Made by a program: the position numbers and the translations under genes. Of a stretch of DNA of 64,000 nucleotides, positions 20,887-31,720 are shown one piece after another. The notes beneath the pieces are model-generated. The model did no database searches, was not told the origin of the DNA, and saw nothing but the letters and a program-made list of their open reading frames with translations. Source of the DNA: Gonocerus acuteangulatus (Eukaryota > Arthropoda > Insecta > Hemiptera > Coreidae). Every line of letters begins with the position of its first letter. The stretch's first letter is position 1. The DNA lies in NCBI GenBank assembly GCA_946811695.1, contig OX328128.1:81598917-81662916 (forward strand). Reading direction: 5' to 3'.

Positions 20887-22160
20887 AAAGAGAATGTTTA
20901 GACTCTGTGTAGGGTCAGATATTTGCCCGGGTCGAGCTACTAGGCAGGCTTCAGGTAGGTTTTATTGCACTTCATAAATCAAGATGCACCCTAGGAGAGA
21001 TGACAGATATTGCACCTGTAGGAATTCATAAAGCCAAATGCTATAGTAGAAATATAATTATATTTTGTGGTTGTATGTGGCGTAATACATTAAAAAATAA
21101 CATAATAATACTTTCCCGTTTTCTTGTACAATTTTATTTTGTTTAATTGCATTTAACAGTAAAATGAGTAGTTTAGTGTTTTTAATTGCATTTAACACTA
21201 AAATGGATATGTTAGTAAAGCAAGTTAAGTCAATTAGAAACAAATTCGTAGTAGAGTCTTCGTAGAGAGAAACTTGGGACGGCGGAAAGAGTAATTTCCG
21301 CTTAGGATAGTTTCTTGTGCCTTGCCGACAATCTTGCTTTTCTTTGGAATATGTGTTTACATTAAGAATGATCTAAACAAAGTAATAACTGTTTCTATTC
21401 TAAGTATACAAAATGACACTAGGGATATGAATGGAACCGCGCTAAGATGACGCAGTTCCCGCGAGTCGGACTTTTTTTTACGGCTCATTGACATCTAGGC
21501 CATTATCGCAGATTTTTTTTCCTTAATATCTCGAAAACTGTTAGGAATCTTGGCAAGCAAAAAGTAACTATTCGAAAGCTCACTCAATGCTCCACAAAAG
21601 TAACTATTCGAAAGCTCACTCAATGCTCCACAAAAGTGATACTGAAGCAATTTTCGATGTCAATCGGAGAAATAAATGCTTAAAACTTCAAATGCTTTTT
21701 TTTTAAATCACTTTTTAATTGATTTTTTTTTTTGTTGTAAATTCCATTTATGTGTAAAATTAGTATAGAAAATAAAAAACAGTAAGTAGTGTGCTTCTAG
21801 AGCGAACCTTGACAAAGCAATACTTTTGTTTAAATTTTCATTTTACGATTTTGTATAATTATGTATTATACATTCCTGTCTTAATACAATATATCGTCGA
21901 TACACCTGCGAAGTATCGAATTTGAAAATTGGTTTCTTACCTTATAGATGGCTCTATATATATTTTATCCTATGATATATTTTTTTAAAGAATATATATG
22001 CACGTTCGTTAGTTTGATATTCTGTAATTGATAATTATTTTTTTTCTTTAATTTTGAGAGCTTGCCACAACGTACATCACAACAACAATCAGAAATTTCC
22101 GACTCGCAAGAACTGCATCATCTTAGCGCGGTTCCGTTCATATCCCTATTGTGATTTCCA
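20887..22160. repeat. Fragments of repeat F1 in both orientations
   Basis: An F1 3' end lies at 21432-21471, F1 internal sequence (TATCTCGAAAACTG, GAAAGCTCACTCAATGC duplicated 45 bp apart) at 21516-21800, and an F1 3' end in reverse at 22088-22140. The remainder is AT-rich. Confidence 0.65.
21472..21510 (-). mobile_element. SINE 3' tail fragment
   Basis: Poly(T) then ACGGCTCATTGACATCTAGG and CCATTATCGC, the reverse complement of the SINE tail seen at 11.7 kb. Only the last 30 bp plus poly(A) are present. Confidence 0.65.
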
Positions 22161-22669
22161 AAGCTTAGAATAGAAACAGATAATATTTTGTTTCGACCTT
22201 TCTTGAAAGGGGTTTATGGCTTTACCTGGCCGGGTCCGCCAGACCCAGAATCCACTTCTAGAGATACTTATTTCATACGTTTCAATGCATTGAAAAATAT
22301 AAATTTTTTTCACATTTTCTTGTGTTCTTCTACTATAGTAATAATTCGATACTTTGCATTTGCATCGACGATATGTACATTAATAACATAATCATTACAT
22401 TAATATGTCAGATAAAGAATTTGAACATGTGTTCAAAATAAAAGGACTCGTCGTTCGACAGTTGGATTCGTATCTATAGTGTTCGAGGGTTGCATTCGGT
22501 GTTTCAAACCGTAGTTCTACGGTCACCCAGCCGAGGGAACCACCAAGGAAGAAACAACAATGACCTGTCTGACGAAGCTGGAGAGGATTCCAGCGAAATA
22601 TTCCAGGAAGAAGTGTTGAGGAGTACCTCCGCTGGCGAAAAATGCCGTTCCATCCAAAATATATGTATA

Positions 22670-22734
<65 letters not shown>

Positions 22735-22735
22735 A
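22161..22735. other. Mixed non-coding DNA; GC-richer block 22440-22660
   Basis: A frame at 22490-22660 (ending in a TA tract, 22677-22731) reads RGNHQGRNNNDLSDEAGED, which I do not recognise. It may be a fragment of a retroelement leader or gag. No further support. Confidence 0.35.
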
Positions 22736-24467
22736 CAGGGTGTCCCGTAAATGTCTAGTCATATTGTGGGTGGTGATAGAGGACCCTTAGGGGAACAAAA
22801 AATGTTATGTGGCGATTTTCCGAAATCTCGCACATAAGGGAGAAAACGACATTTTAGTGTTTTTTCGATACAAACGTGGTTTTTAGAAGAATAATCGTTG
22901 TAGCTCCGTCCTAGGTGGTTCTAGTAGAAAGGAAATGAAACCAATCGAAAGCTGAGTAAATTTACTATAAAACTAGTTGGGAGCAAACATAAAAATGAAT
23001 GAATTTAAGTATGTCTATCTTACCAAAAGAAAGCTATTCTAAATTTCCTGACCTTTTCTTGATATTTTTTTTCCAGTGTTACTCTTTAATGGGCAGGATC
23101 TGAGATTTCCGGGTTTCAAAAAAACTTCCTCATTTAACCAGTTTTCCATTCATGTATCACAACCCTATGTTATTGTAGCAAATGAACGATTTAGGAACAA
23201 AAGTTCATAAAAAAATATGGATCTGTGAAAAGAAAATTTTTTTTTCCCTCAGTTTATTCAAAAAGTTCAAAAGAAATAGTTTTTTTTTTTATAAATATTT
23301 ACTTAAATATTAAATAAATATTTACTTAAAACATTAAAAAAAAGTACTTCCACAAAAATAAAAAATAAAAATCTAAAACAGTAAATATATAAAATACACA
23401 TTTATTTTGAATTTATTAATTACAGTAACTAATACTGGGTCCAGGATGTGGCCATTAATGAACCCCAACCACACATTAACCTGAAAAATAATTATTTTTA
23501 CCTAGAGCACGCATTTGAACACATTTTTACAGGTATTTATAATTAAAAAACCAATGCTTTACCTTGAATTTGATGCTGATGGCCACGCGTGTTAACCGCC
23601 CTGGGATTCTCGTGAGCCCATGTGTGATTGTTGTGGTAATTAAATATCCCATCCCTAATAGTAAATAAGATATAGAAAGTCCTGTAAAAATGTGTTCAAA
23701 TGCGTGATCTAGGTAAAAATAATAATTCTTCAGGTTAATGTGTGATTGGGATTCATTAATGGCCACCTCCTGGACCCAGTATTAGGTACTGTAATTAATA
23801 AATTCAAAATAAATGTGTATTTTATATATTTACTGTTTTAGAATTTTTTTTTATTTTCGTGGAAGTACTTTTTTTTAATGTTTTAAGTAAATATTCACTT
23901 AATATTTAAGTAAATATTTATAATAATAACTATTTCTTCTGAGCTTTTTTAATAAACTGAGGAAAAAAAAATTTCTTTTCACAGATCCATATTTTTTTAT
24001 AAACTTTTGTTCCTAAATCGTTCACTTGCTTCAATAACAGAGGATTGTGATACATGAATGGAAAGCTGGTTAAATGAGGAAGTTTTTCTGAAACCCGGAA
24101 ATCTCAGATCCTGCCCATTGAAGAGTAAGGCTGGAAAGAAATATCAAGAAAAAGTCAGGAAATTTAGAATAGCTTCCTTTTGGTAAGATAGTCATACTTA
24201 AATTCATTCATTTTTATGTTTGCTCCCAACTAGTTTTATATTAAATTTACTCAGCTTTCGATTGTTTTTACTTCCTTTCTACTAGAACTACCTGGGACGG
24301 AGCTACTACGATTATTCTTCTAAAAAACACGTTTGTCTCGAAAAAACACTAAAATATCGTTTTCTCCCTTATGTGTGAGAATTCGGAAAATCGTCACATA
24401 ACATTTTTTGTTCTCCTAAGGTTTCTCTATCACCTCCCAAAATATGACTAGACGTTTACGGGACACC

Positions 24468-24470
<3 letters not shown>
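22736..24470. mobile_element. Large foldback element with CAGGGTG ends
   Basis: The ends are CAGGGTGTCCCGTAAATG and its inverse, with TA on each side. The left arm (22736 to about 23533) is matched in reverse by the right arm (about 23680-24470) over nearly its whole length of some 790 bp, leaving a unique centre of about 145 bp (23534-23680). No transposase frame exists. A TA duplication and an inverted-repeat-only structure fit a non-autonomous Tc1/mariner-type foldback, by inference. Confidence 0.8.
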
Positions 24471-24505
<35 letters not shown>

Positions 24506-24624
24506 ATTTCACCAGGACACCTATATGGGAGTTTACTGTAACAAGGTGTAATATCTATTTTAGTTTCATATTTTCCCATTTAAATTTTCCAAAATTTAAT
24601 TATTTTGTTTTAACAGAGTTAAGT

Positions 24625-24698
24625 GGGGTCTCACGTGGTCTAGTGGCTAGCGCGCTGGACTCATAAGCGGGAGATGGTGAAAAAAAAACAAAAAAAAA
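24625..24698 (+). mobile_element. Retroposed tRNA-like 5' half with 12-bp TSD
   Basis: Between perfect copies of ACAGAGTTAAGT (24613-24624, 24699-24710) lie only 54 bp of SINE/tRNA head (GTGGTCTAGTGGCTAGCGCG, a CTCATAA anticodon-like loop) and then an A-rich tail. It stops before the B box, so it contains just the A-box half. Confidence 0.85.
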
Positions 24699-24710
24699 AC
24701 AGAGTTAAGT

Positions 24711-24825
24711 ACCATTTTATAGGCAGTGAAATTCTTCCTGATGCTCTTTAGAATTTGGAACTCTTTAGCAGAGAATTTATTTATTTTTTATTATTGTATG
24801 TTTTATTAAATAATTTAATTTTTTT

Positions 24826-24884
<59 letters not shown>

Positions 24885-25900
24885 ATTGCTTTATTTCTAA
24901 AATGTATTTTATTTTAATACATTTCATTAAATTATTTTTTTTCTTCAATAATAATTCGTATTTCCGTTTTATTTTTAGTTGCTCGTCTTTTTTTTCCCCC
25001 CTTCTCAATATACTATTCTATAAAATAATGTTATTTGTTGTTTATTTTTATGCCACTATATCTACATATTAATTTATCAATTATAAATTCATCAAAATTA
25101 TTAATGATAAATTATAATAGGTTGAACTTATTTTTCGAACCTATTGAAACATTTTTATCATCTAAAAAAACCTAAAATGGATTTTTAAATAAAAAACCTA
25201 AAAATACCTATTTTTTGAACCTATTCAAAACATTTTTATCACCTAAAAAAAACTAAAATTTATTTTTAAATAAAAACCTAAAAAGACCTATTATGCCTGT
25301 TGCAAAAACTTAATTGGATGCTTATTTTATCCTAAAAATCCGGTCCCTATTTATCACTGATTCATCAGCTGATTAATTCTACCTTGTTATCACTGATTGA
25401 TCAGCTGAGTTATCTAGCGTATTTCGTCCTGTTATCACTGATTCCTCAGCTATCGTTTCGAGCGTATTCTATTCACTTACCTCTTCTATGATCCGAGTCA
25501 ACTTTTATAAATGCTAATTTTACGTAAATAGCTGCTATGATCTTTTGGCGAGTAATTTTGGCGGGAATTGAACACAAAGAGTCCTGCATAAAGAGAGGAA
25601 TATAAAGAACAAAGCAGGCTTGTATATGCAGTCCTGAGCTGGAATAGAGAAGCAGACAATTCTCCCAGACTTGCTGAATGTAGGGAAATGTGTCGGGATA
25701 TTCTCTCCCTTTTTGTACTTTCGTTTTCACTTAAATATTTGGTAGAGTTTTCTCCCGGGGAATACCATTTGCAGAGAAATGCATGTTCATCCCCGGCAAA
25801 TCCATGACCCACATTCCACGATGTCACATTGCACAGGCTTCGGGTTCAATTAAATTCGACGCCTGCGAATTGCTGCATTCTAGAAAAAAATATCTATTTA
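24711..25900. other. AT-rich DNA with poly(T) and minor tandem repeats
   Basis: A 53-base T run occupies 24828-24880. A roughly 83-bp unit (GAACCTATT...CTAAAA) occurs twice at 25127-25290. The phrase GTTATCACTGATT.(C)ATCAGCTGA is repeated three times at 25345-25455. Two minus-strand frames at 25473-25827 overlap each other and match nothing I know. Confidence 0.5.
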
Positions 25901-26792
25901 CAGGGTGGCCCAGATATGCGGGCCACAAGTGAAATAACTACTAAACGGTTTGAGATATCAACATTTTTCAAATGTGCAAAGATGTAGTTCTCGTTGAGAT
26001 CTATAAAATGGTGCCCTCGGAAATGAAAAAATAACACTTCTAAGGTCTTTGAATAGAAGGGCTTCCTCTTTACCCATATTTTGCATTATATTTTTAAAAT
26101 GTAGTAACAAAACAAGGAAGAACCGTACAAACGGGGTTTCGATGCGTCAAGTAGTTCTCTGTAAAGATACGTTTTCATTTGCATGTATTCCTCATCTGAA
26201 ATTCCAAAAAAAAGGCACTTCAATTTACTTAAACAATATTTTTGTTAAGGTAGGGAAAATTCAGCTTAGGAGAATGTGCTCAGCACTCAACAAAACGATT
26301 CCCATTAAGTAAACTAAAACATAAGATACTTAAAAATTGGAGCCTTAGGGATAAGAGTTGCCAAAATTACAGATCACAAATAATGGATGATTTTTTTTTT
26401 TTTTTTTTGCAATAAATACAATTTTTAATACTGAGCACATTCTCCTAAGCTGAATGAGTCCTTTCTCAACAAAAATACTATTTAAATAAATTCAAGTGCC
26501 TTTTATGGAATTTCAGATGAGGAATACATGTAAATGAAAACTTATTTTTACAGAGAACTACTTGACACATTGAAACACCGTTTGCACGGTTCTTCCTTGT
26601 TATGTTAGTGCATTTTATAAATATAATGCAAAATATGGGTAAAGATGAAACCCTTCCTTTCAAAGGCCTATTTGAGCCCTTAGAGGTGTTATTTTCTCAT
26701 TTCCTTTGAAACTTCGCTCCTTTGAAAAACGTTGATATCTCAGACCGTTTAGTAGTTGTTTCTCTTGTTGCCCGTTTATCTGGGCCACCCTG
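25901..26792. mobile_element. Second foldback element with CAGGGTGGCCC ends
   Basis: The ends CAGGGTGGCCCAGATA and TATCTGGGCCACCCTG are flanked by TA. Arms of about 360-390 bp (25901-26290; 26433-26792) pair with moderate divergence, including similar small frames read from each arm. The terminal motif is shared with the 22.7-kb element but the interior differs. No transposase. Confidence 0.8.
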
Positions 26793-26817
26793 TATATATA
26801 TATATATATATATATAT

Positions 26818-27365
26818 ACAAAGCCTTATTATTATTATTAAGACGGGTGCCCAGATAGAGGGAGGTGCACCGAGGTCAACAAGGCCTATTGTGCCAGCTT
26901 GTTACACCAACAGCGCCGTATCCGAGATGAACCTTAATAGAGTCCGAAGGTTCAGCTCAGGTAGCCTTCTAGGGTCATCTATGAAGTCTGCACCAAAATG
27001 CAGGTATCTCTTCGCTACAAGAGCTGGACATCTGCATATGATGTGGTGCGGCGTCTCGTCGTCTTCAAGGCACAGTCTTCACCATGATGTCCTGGTCAGC
27101 CCCATAGAGTAGAGGTGCCGGTGCATTCTACAGTGACCTGTAAGAAGAGCTGTTACTAGTCTTACCTTGGACCTGCACAGATTAAGGAGAGTCTCCTTCC
27201 TCTTCTTGTCCACAAAGGAAAGGAACAGCTTCGCCTGTCTCTGGGTGGAGCTGCTGCACCACTTCCTCCTATGCTCAGCTTCCGCCCACCTTCTATTACT
27301 TAATCTGGCCTCAGCTTGTGCAATCCCACATTGAGGTTCTGGTGATAGGGGGATTGTCACTGCAC
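26818..27365 (-). pseudogene. 3' end of a LINE (C-terminal ORF2), 5'-truncated
   Basis: On the minus strand the frame reads KKRKETLLNLCRSKVRLV, LTGHCRMHRHLYSMGL, then after a frameshift EDDETPHHIICRCPALVAKR and PELNLRTLLRFI. This is the Cys/His C-terminal region following RNase H in R1/I-type LINEs. It ends in a TAATAATAA tail (26828-26841 on the plus strand reads TTATTATTATTA). RT and endonuclease are absent. Confidence 0.8.
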
Positions 27366-28575
27366 CGATATTGGCCTTACAGTTTTACCGATTTTTACCG
27401 AACTTGGCTCACAGGTAGGTCTTCATCCGGACCCACTTCCAGAGATGATAAAATAATAATTAAAAACTCAACACGGAAAGAGGCATTGTGTTGTCACTCT
27501 CCAATACCGAACTCAATCCAAGATATGAGTTTTGTCGGGATAACTCAATGTTGCACGCACGAAAATATAATTGTTAATTACTGATTTTTTTCAGCAACAC
27601 TGTGGGTGTAACCTTCCCGATGTTTAGCAACACCTTTATTCTGCACAAGGACTTTCAGGAGCTGCTCGAAGGAGTAGTATATGTAACCAATAAGGACACT
27701 TGACTACCGGATATACCTAATAAAATATCCTAGACTACACTAAAATATGGTCAACACTAAACAATAAGCTGTCTAGCAAGCAACCCAATTATTGTTCTTC
27801 ATTTTCTCATTGAATTCATGAATTGATATATCTATTATCCGATATTGCTGGAAGGATATAAGGACTAAAGAGAAGCAAGAGGATGTGTGGTTGCTGCTGA
27901 GAACTGGTGCTGATCTACAAGTTAGAACTGCTCTTGAAAAGTTTCAGGTGATTTCTCTAAGACTCTTCTTGAACTTGGACACTAATAGACTCCTTGGCAC
28001 GGAGCCTTCTAACTTACACAAACTACCTTCAAAACTTATAAATTTTATAGTACATAAAAATCTATTGTGAAGAATTTATCAACATATTCATTTATTTAAC
28101 TCTCCAAATGTTTTGTTTAAATTGCATTATGAATGTAATGCAATAGGCAATTAGATTCCAACTACTTAATAAGGCACTGAACACTGTTCTCTCTATTTTT
28201 ACAATCTCACTTAAATCCTCAGGAATCTGGCCTTCGTCCAGGATATTCCAGCCAATCCGCTCTCAAAAAATACTCATCACCTCCAATCCACTATTGATCT
28301 TGACGACGAATACTTTATCAACACAATCGGGGAGAGAAAATCTCCTGAAATTTTCCATATTCGGCTCCCTTCTTCTAAAACGTATACATTCTACGTTGTA
28401 GGCCATTATTATGGATAGTTTCCTGTTGTCCGACAAATTGTCCATCAACATTTTAGAGATACAATTAGAAAATTTGCGGGAAATGTTTATCAAATTCATA
28501 ATTTATTTAATTGGTACGTAGCAAGTCACTATGTTTACGCTCGATAGCCTTGTAATAATTTATTCTTGCATAAAA
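27366..28575. other. Unassigned DNA without recognisable genes
   Basis: Contains short frames on both strands (for example 27885-28070 and 28263-28499) without family resemblance. Confidence 0.4.
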
Positions 28576-28690
28576 CAACAAGCGTATTTCCACATATACT
28601 TTATTTTTTATCTTCACCTCAGCCAAATTATATTAATGAGCTAATTACAATTCCTCATTTAAACGTTTCGGCCTCAGGGCCATCCTCATT

Positions 28691-29030
28691 AAACTTCTTT
28701 CATAAATCCACATATATTCACCCTATTTCCACAAGGGCTTGTCATCACTTTAAATCTATAACTTTAAATCTATGGGCTTGTCCATCTTCTATAACTGTTA
28801 TAGAAGATTAAACTTCTTTCATAAATCCACATATATTCACCCTATTTCCACTAGGGCTTGTCATCACTTTAAATCTATAACTTTAAATCTATGGGCTTGT
28901 CCATCTTCTATAACTGTTATAGAAGATTAAACTTCTTTCATAAATCCACATATATTCACCCTATTTCCACTAGGGCTTGTCATCACTTTAAATCTATAAC
29001 TTTAAATCTATGGGCTTGTCCATCTTCTAT
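28691..29030 (+). repeat. 119-bp tandem repeat, three copies in one arm of unit C
   Basis: AAACTTCTTTCATAAATCC recurs at 28691, 28810 and 28929. Each unit itself ends in a small palindrome (CTATAACTGTTATAG). The units are almost identical, so the expansion is recent. Confidence 0.9.
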
Positions 29031-29134
29031 AACTGTTATAGAAGATGGACAAGCCCATAGATTTAAAGTTATAGATTTAAAGTGATGACAAGCCCTTGTG
29101 GAAATAGGGTGAATATATGTGGATTTATGAAAGA

Positions 29135-29176
29135 AGTTTAATGAGGATGGCCCTGAGGCCGAAACGTTTAAATGAG
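29135..29176 (+). ncRNA. Hammerhead-like motif, unit C right arm, core base changed
   Basis: ATGAGGA (29141-29147), one extra T, GGCC...GGCC, GAAAC (29161-29165), GTTT. Stem I pairs five bases (GTTTA with TAAAT). C3 of the core is A in both arms, which should abolish cleavage. The mirror copy is at about 28654-28695. Confidence 0.35.
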
Positions 29177-29301
29177 GAATTGCAATTAGCTCATTAATAT
29201 AATTTGGCTGAGGTGATGATCAAAAATAAAGTTTATGTGGAAATAATTTTATACCTCAGAAAATCCTTATGGATAATCCCTAACATGTCAACAAGCGTAT
29301 T

Positions 29302-29756
29302 GTTACATGGTGGGTTATATGGCGTTATATGCGGGGTGATCATGAAGGAAATCGCCATACTTGAGGGTTGTGTAAAGTGTAATTGAATGCCACCAAGGAA
29401 AAAGTTTTACTTGCATTATTTCCCTAGATATAGGCGTTACCGAGTTTTTTGTCGAAACGCTAGTTTTTGGCCATTTTTGCGCTATTTGTCGTTCACGCCA
29501 AGGGAAAATTTAATTCTGATGACATTTTCAAAATCTGCATTAAATTTCCTATAAGATCTCATGTACTTTGTGGGAAAAATTCTCAAACCAAATTTACAGC
29601 AGCCACCCAAACGTATAACTTATCACGAAATAAAAGTTTTTCATTTTCAGTGTTCCACGGACCGCGCGAACATTTTTTTGGTTACGTAGCTGGGACTCTC
29701 AGAAAAGTTGCGTTATTTCATTACAATTTCAAAAGGTACAACAACATCTTAGGTAA
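29302..29756. other. Unassigned DNA
   Basis: A 111-codon frame (29467-29802) crosses it but has no recognisable similarity. Confidence 0.4.
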
Positions 29757-29814
29757 TTACATGACTGATTTGGTAGTAAGTGTCAAATGTGAACAAACGT
29801 AAAGCCTGAGAAGT

Positions 29815-30050
29815 TTTTCAGTCCTTCTTATACGGTCGTTACGGTGGACTATATCATTACGGCCGCGCGTACGAGTACGGCCTATATCTCTTAAGCTTTG
29901 GTAGACGTTTGCTAAAGTGTGACTATGCGGAGCACGATGATTAGGAAATCGACGCTGATATTTGCGAACCGCCTCACGACTGTTACCTTGGGCGACACCA
30001 TACACGAAAAGCATGTCAGCATATTCAATATTACTGTAAGGAAACGGCAT
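29815..30050 (-). pseudogene. DUF4817-type transposase N-terminus, fragment
   Basis: Starting at ATG 30050 the frame reads SNIEYADMLFVYGVAQGNS, VRKYQRRFPNHRAPHS and LANVYQSLRDIG, the pattern of the DUF4817 helix-turn-helix domain found at the start of arthropod transposases. After about 80 residues the similarity ends and no catalytic domain follows. A stretch at 29760-29812 reappears inverted at 31093-31153, and a LINE lies between, so the host element was itself an inverted repeat. Confidence 0.65.
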
Positions 30051-30093
30051 TGTATTCGTTTGGAGAACAGCACAATACTAGTGAAAAAAGATA

Positions 30094-30632
30094 TTTTTTT
30101 TTAATTAATTTATTTATGAGCACCCGCAACTAAGGTGATGTGCTCGAAACAATTGTACAGATACATTTCTAGTTGTAATTAAAAAAAAATAATATAAATA
30201 AAGAAATACATTGTGAATTCTTAATAATAACAGAAAAAATACATTAGAACAATGTTCATGTGGTTACAAATAAGGTCTGTTTGCAATTACTTCGAGATAG
30301 AAGGTGTAAAATAAGAAGTTGTTTAGCACTGTTGTTGATACTGTGAATAAGGTATATACAAAATTTGATAATGGACAAAATTATTGAACAACGTAAGAAT
30401 CGGGAAAACGAGAAAGGCAGTAACTCTTAGGAGGGGAAAATGTATTAGTAACAGAAAAGGTGAAAATAAGAAGAGAAGGAAAAAAAAAATAATAATAATA
30501 AAAAAAAAATAAAAAAATAATAAATAAAATAGAAAAAAAAGGAATAAAGTAAATATAGAAATTAATATTAGTAAATTAAAAATAAATAAATAAAGGAAAA
30601 TATTAATAATAATAAATATAAATAGCCGAAGT

Positions 30633-30689
<57 letters not shown>

Positions 30690-31023
30690 GTTGAGCGTTA
30701 TGGTGTTAAATTGATGCCGATATACGAGTATATTCGTATTATAAACACAAGAATATTAATGTATAATGTCTAGAAATGAGGATCCTTTAAAGTAACGAAG
30801 AGTTATATTATATATATATATTTTTTTTCCTTTTTAATACAGTATACTTGTTAGATTTTATGGTGTATGTTTATGTTATGAAAATGTTGTAATATGGTTT
30901 TAATATGTGGGCTGTTTTCCGTTAACAGTTCTTGAATGACATAAGGTATGTTTAGTAGATTTCTCTGTCTGCATTCTGTAAGTATATGTTTTATAGTAAG
31001 AGTCCTGTTACAGTACTGGCAAA
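30094..31023 (-). mobile_element. 5'-truncated I-like LINE with 12-bp TSD
   Basis: Perfect TGAAAAAAGATA at 30082-30093 and 31024-31035. The coding remnant (31023 to 30851) reads CNRTLTIKHILTECRQRN and ENSPHIKTILQHFHNINI, closely like the C-terminus of the 36.8-kb LINE (CNETLTIKHILTDCRLRS). The 3' UTR contains a 55-base A run on the plus strand (30634-30688). The 3' end has a hairpin (GAGCAC...GTGCTC, 30118-30144) and an AT tail. It entered the DUF4817 element. Confidence 0.85.
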
Positions 31024-31159
31024 TGAAAAAAGATAAATGCACCAACTTGCTGATTTTAATCCCACAAGAGATAACTGAGATAAACCGATACAAAACTTCT
31101 CAGGCGGCTTTACGTTTACTGACTGTTGACACTTACTACCAAATCAGTCATGTGAGTTT

Positions 31160-31720
31160 TTAGTTGGTTTTAATGAGAGCTAGCTCGCCAAGGCAGCATG
31201 CGTTGCTGGTAAGATAACAGGACAGCTGTTACCGTATTGTGTCTATTTCATAATATTTTTATTTGTGGTTCATTTCAACTGTGATGGCAGACCTTGAATT
31301 ACTAGAAATAAGCTGTGATTTTGTCCCTCATAGAGTTTACGTTTGACCTGGTGATGGACCATCCGAGGTAATAATATCCCGAACCCTTGCACAGCGTCCT
31401 CACCAGTCAGCATCCCTAGTCAGACCACTTCTTGGTAATGCTTGCAAATATAACGGGTGTTTCCAAATGAAATCTTGGAAAAATACATTTTTAAATTTTA
31501 ACATACATTTATTATTGACTAAAAATTTTAACCTGTACTGGTTAAACTCCTGTTACTGGTAACCTATAGATAACATGCTATCTCTAGGTTATCTGTTTGT
31601 TGACACTAGTCCGTAGCGCCTAAGTGTCAAGAAACATTATACTTTGATTACTTATCATTAAGTAATCTCTTATATTACTACTTATCTGCCGTGATGAAGC
31701 GCGGGTATTCAGCTAGTTTA
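31160..31720 (+). repeat. Interspersed repeat F3, first copy
   Basis: Shares with 34300-34860 the series GGCAGACCTTGAAT, GATTTTGTCCCTCATAGAG, GAGGTAATAATATCCCGAAC, CACTTCTTGGTAATGCT and GGGTGTTTCCAAATGA. Stop codons break any common frame. Origin unknown. Confidence 0.7.

Larger units (their letters stand above)
28589..29288. mobile_element. Penelope-like inverted unit C, with 13-bp TSD
   Basis: Bounded by perfect copies of CAACAAGCGTATT (28576-28588, 29289-29301). The left arm from TCCACATATACTTTATTT pairs with the right arm ending near 29240; the last 48 bp (29241-29288) are unpaired. The left arm contains three tandem 119-bp units (starting 28691, 28810, 28929) where the right arm has one. 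Each arm holds the hammerhead-like motif, pointing outward. Organisation matches unit A at 543-887 though the sequence is unrelated. Confidence 0.65.

Noticed and set aside
23527..23766. 79-codon minus frame at the centre of the foldback as a gene
   Set aside because: Most of it lies in the inverted arms; the unique centre is only about 145 bp and has no recognisable motif.
25473..25827. Two overlapping minus frames as a small secreted protein
   Set aside because: They use different frames of the same DNA, have no signal peptide pattern or family resemblance.
31280..31440. F3 sequence as an exon (frame starting with MADLELLEI...)
   Set aside because: The second F3 copy has stops within the same frame, so it behaves as a decayed repeat.
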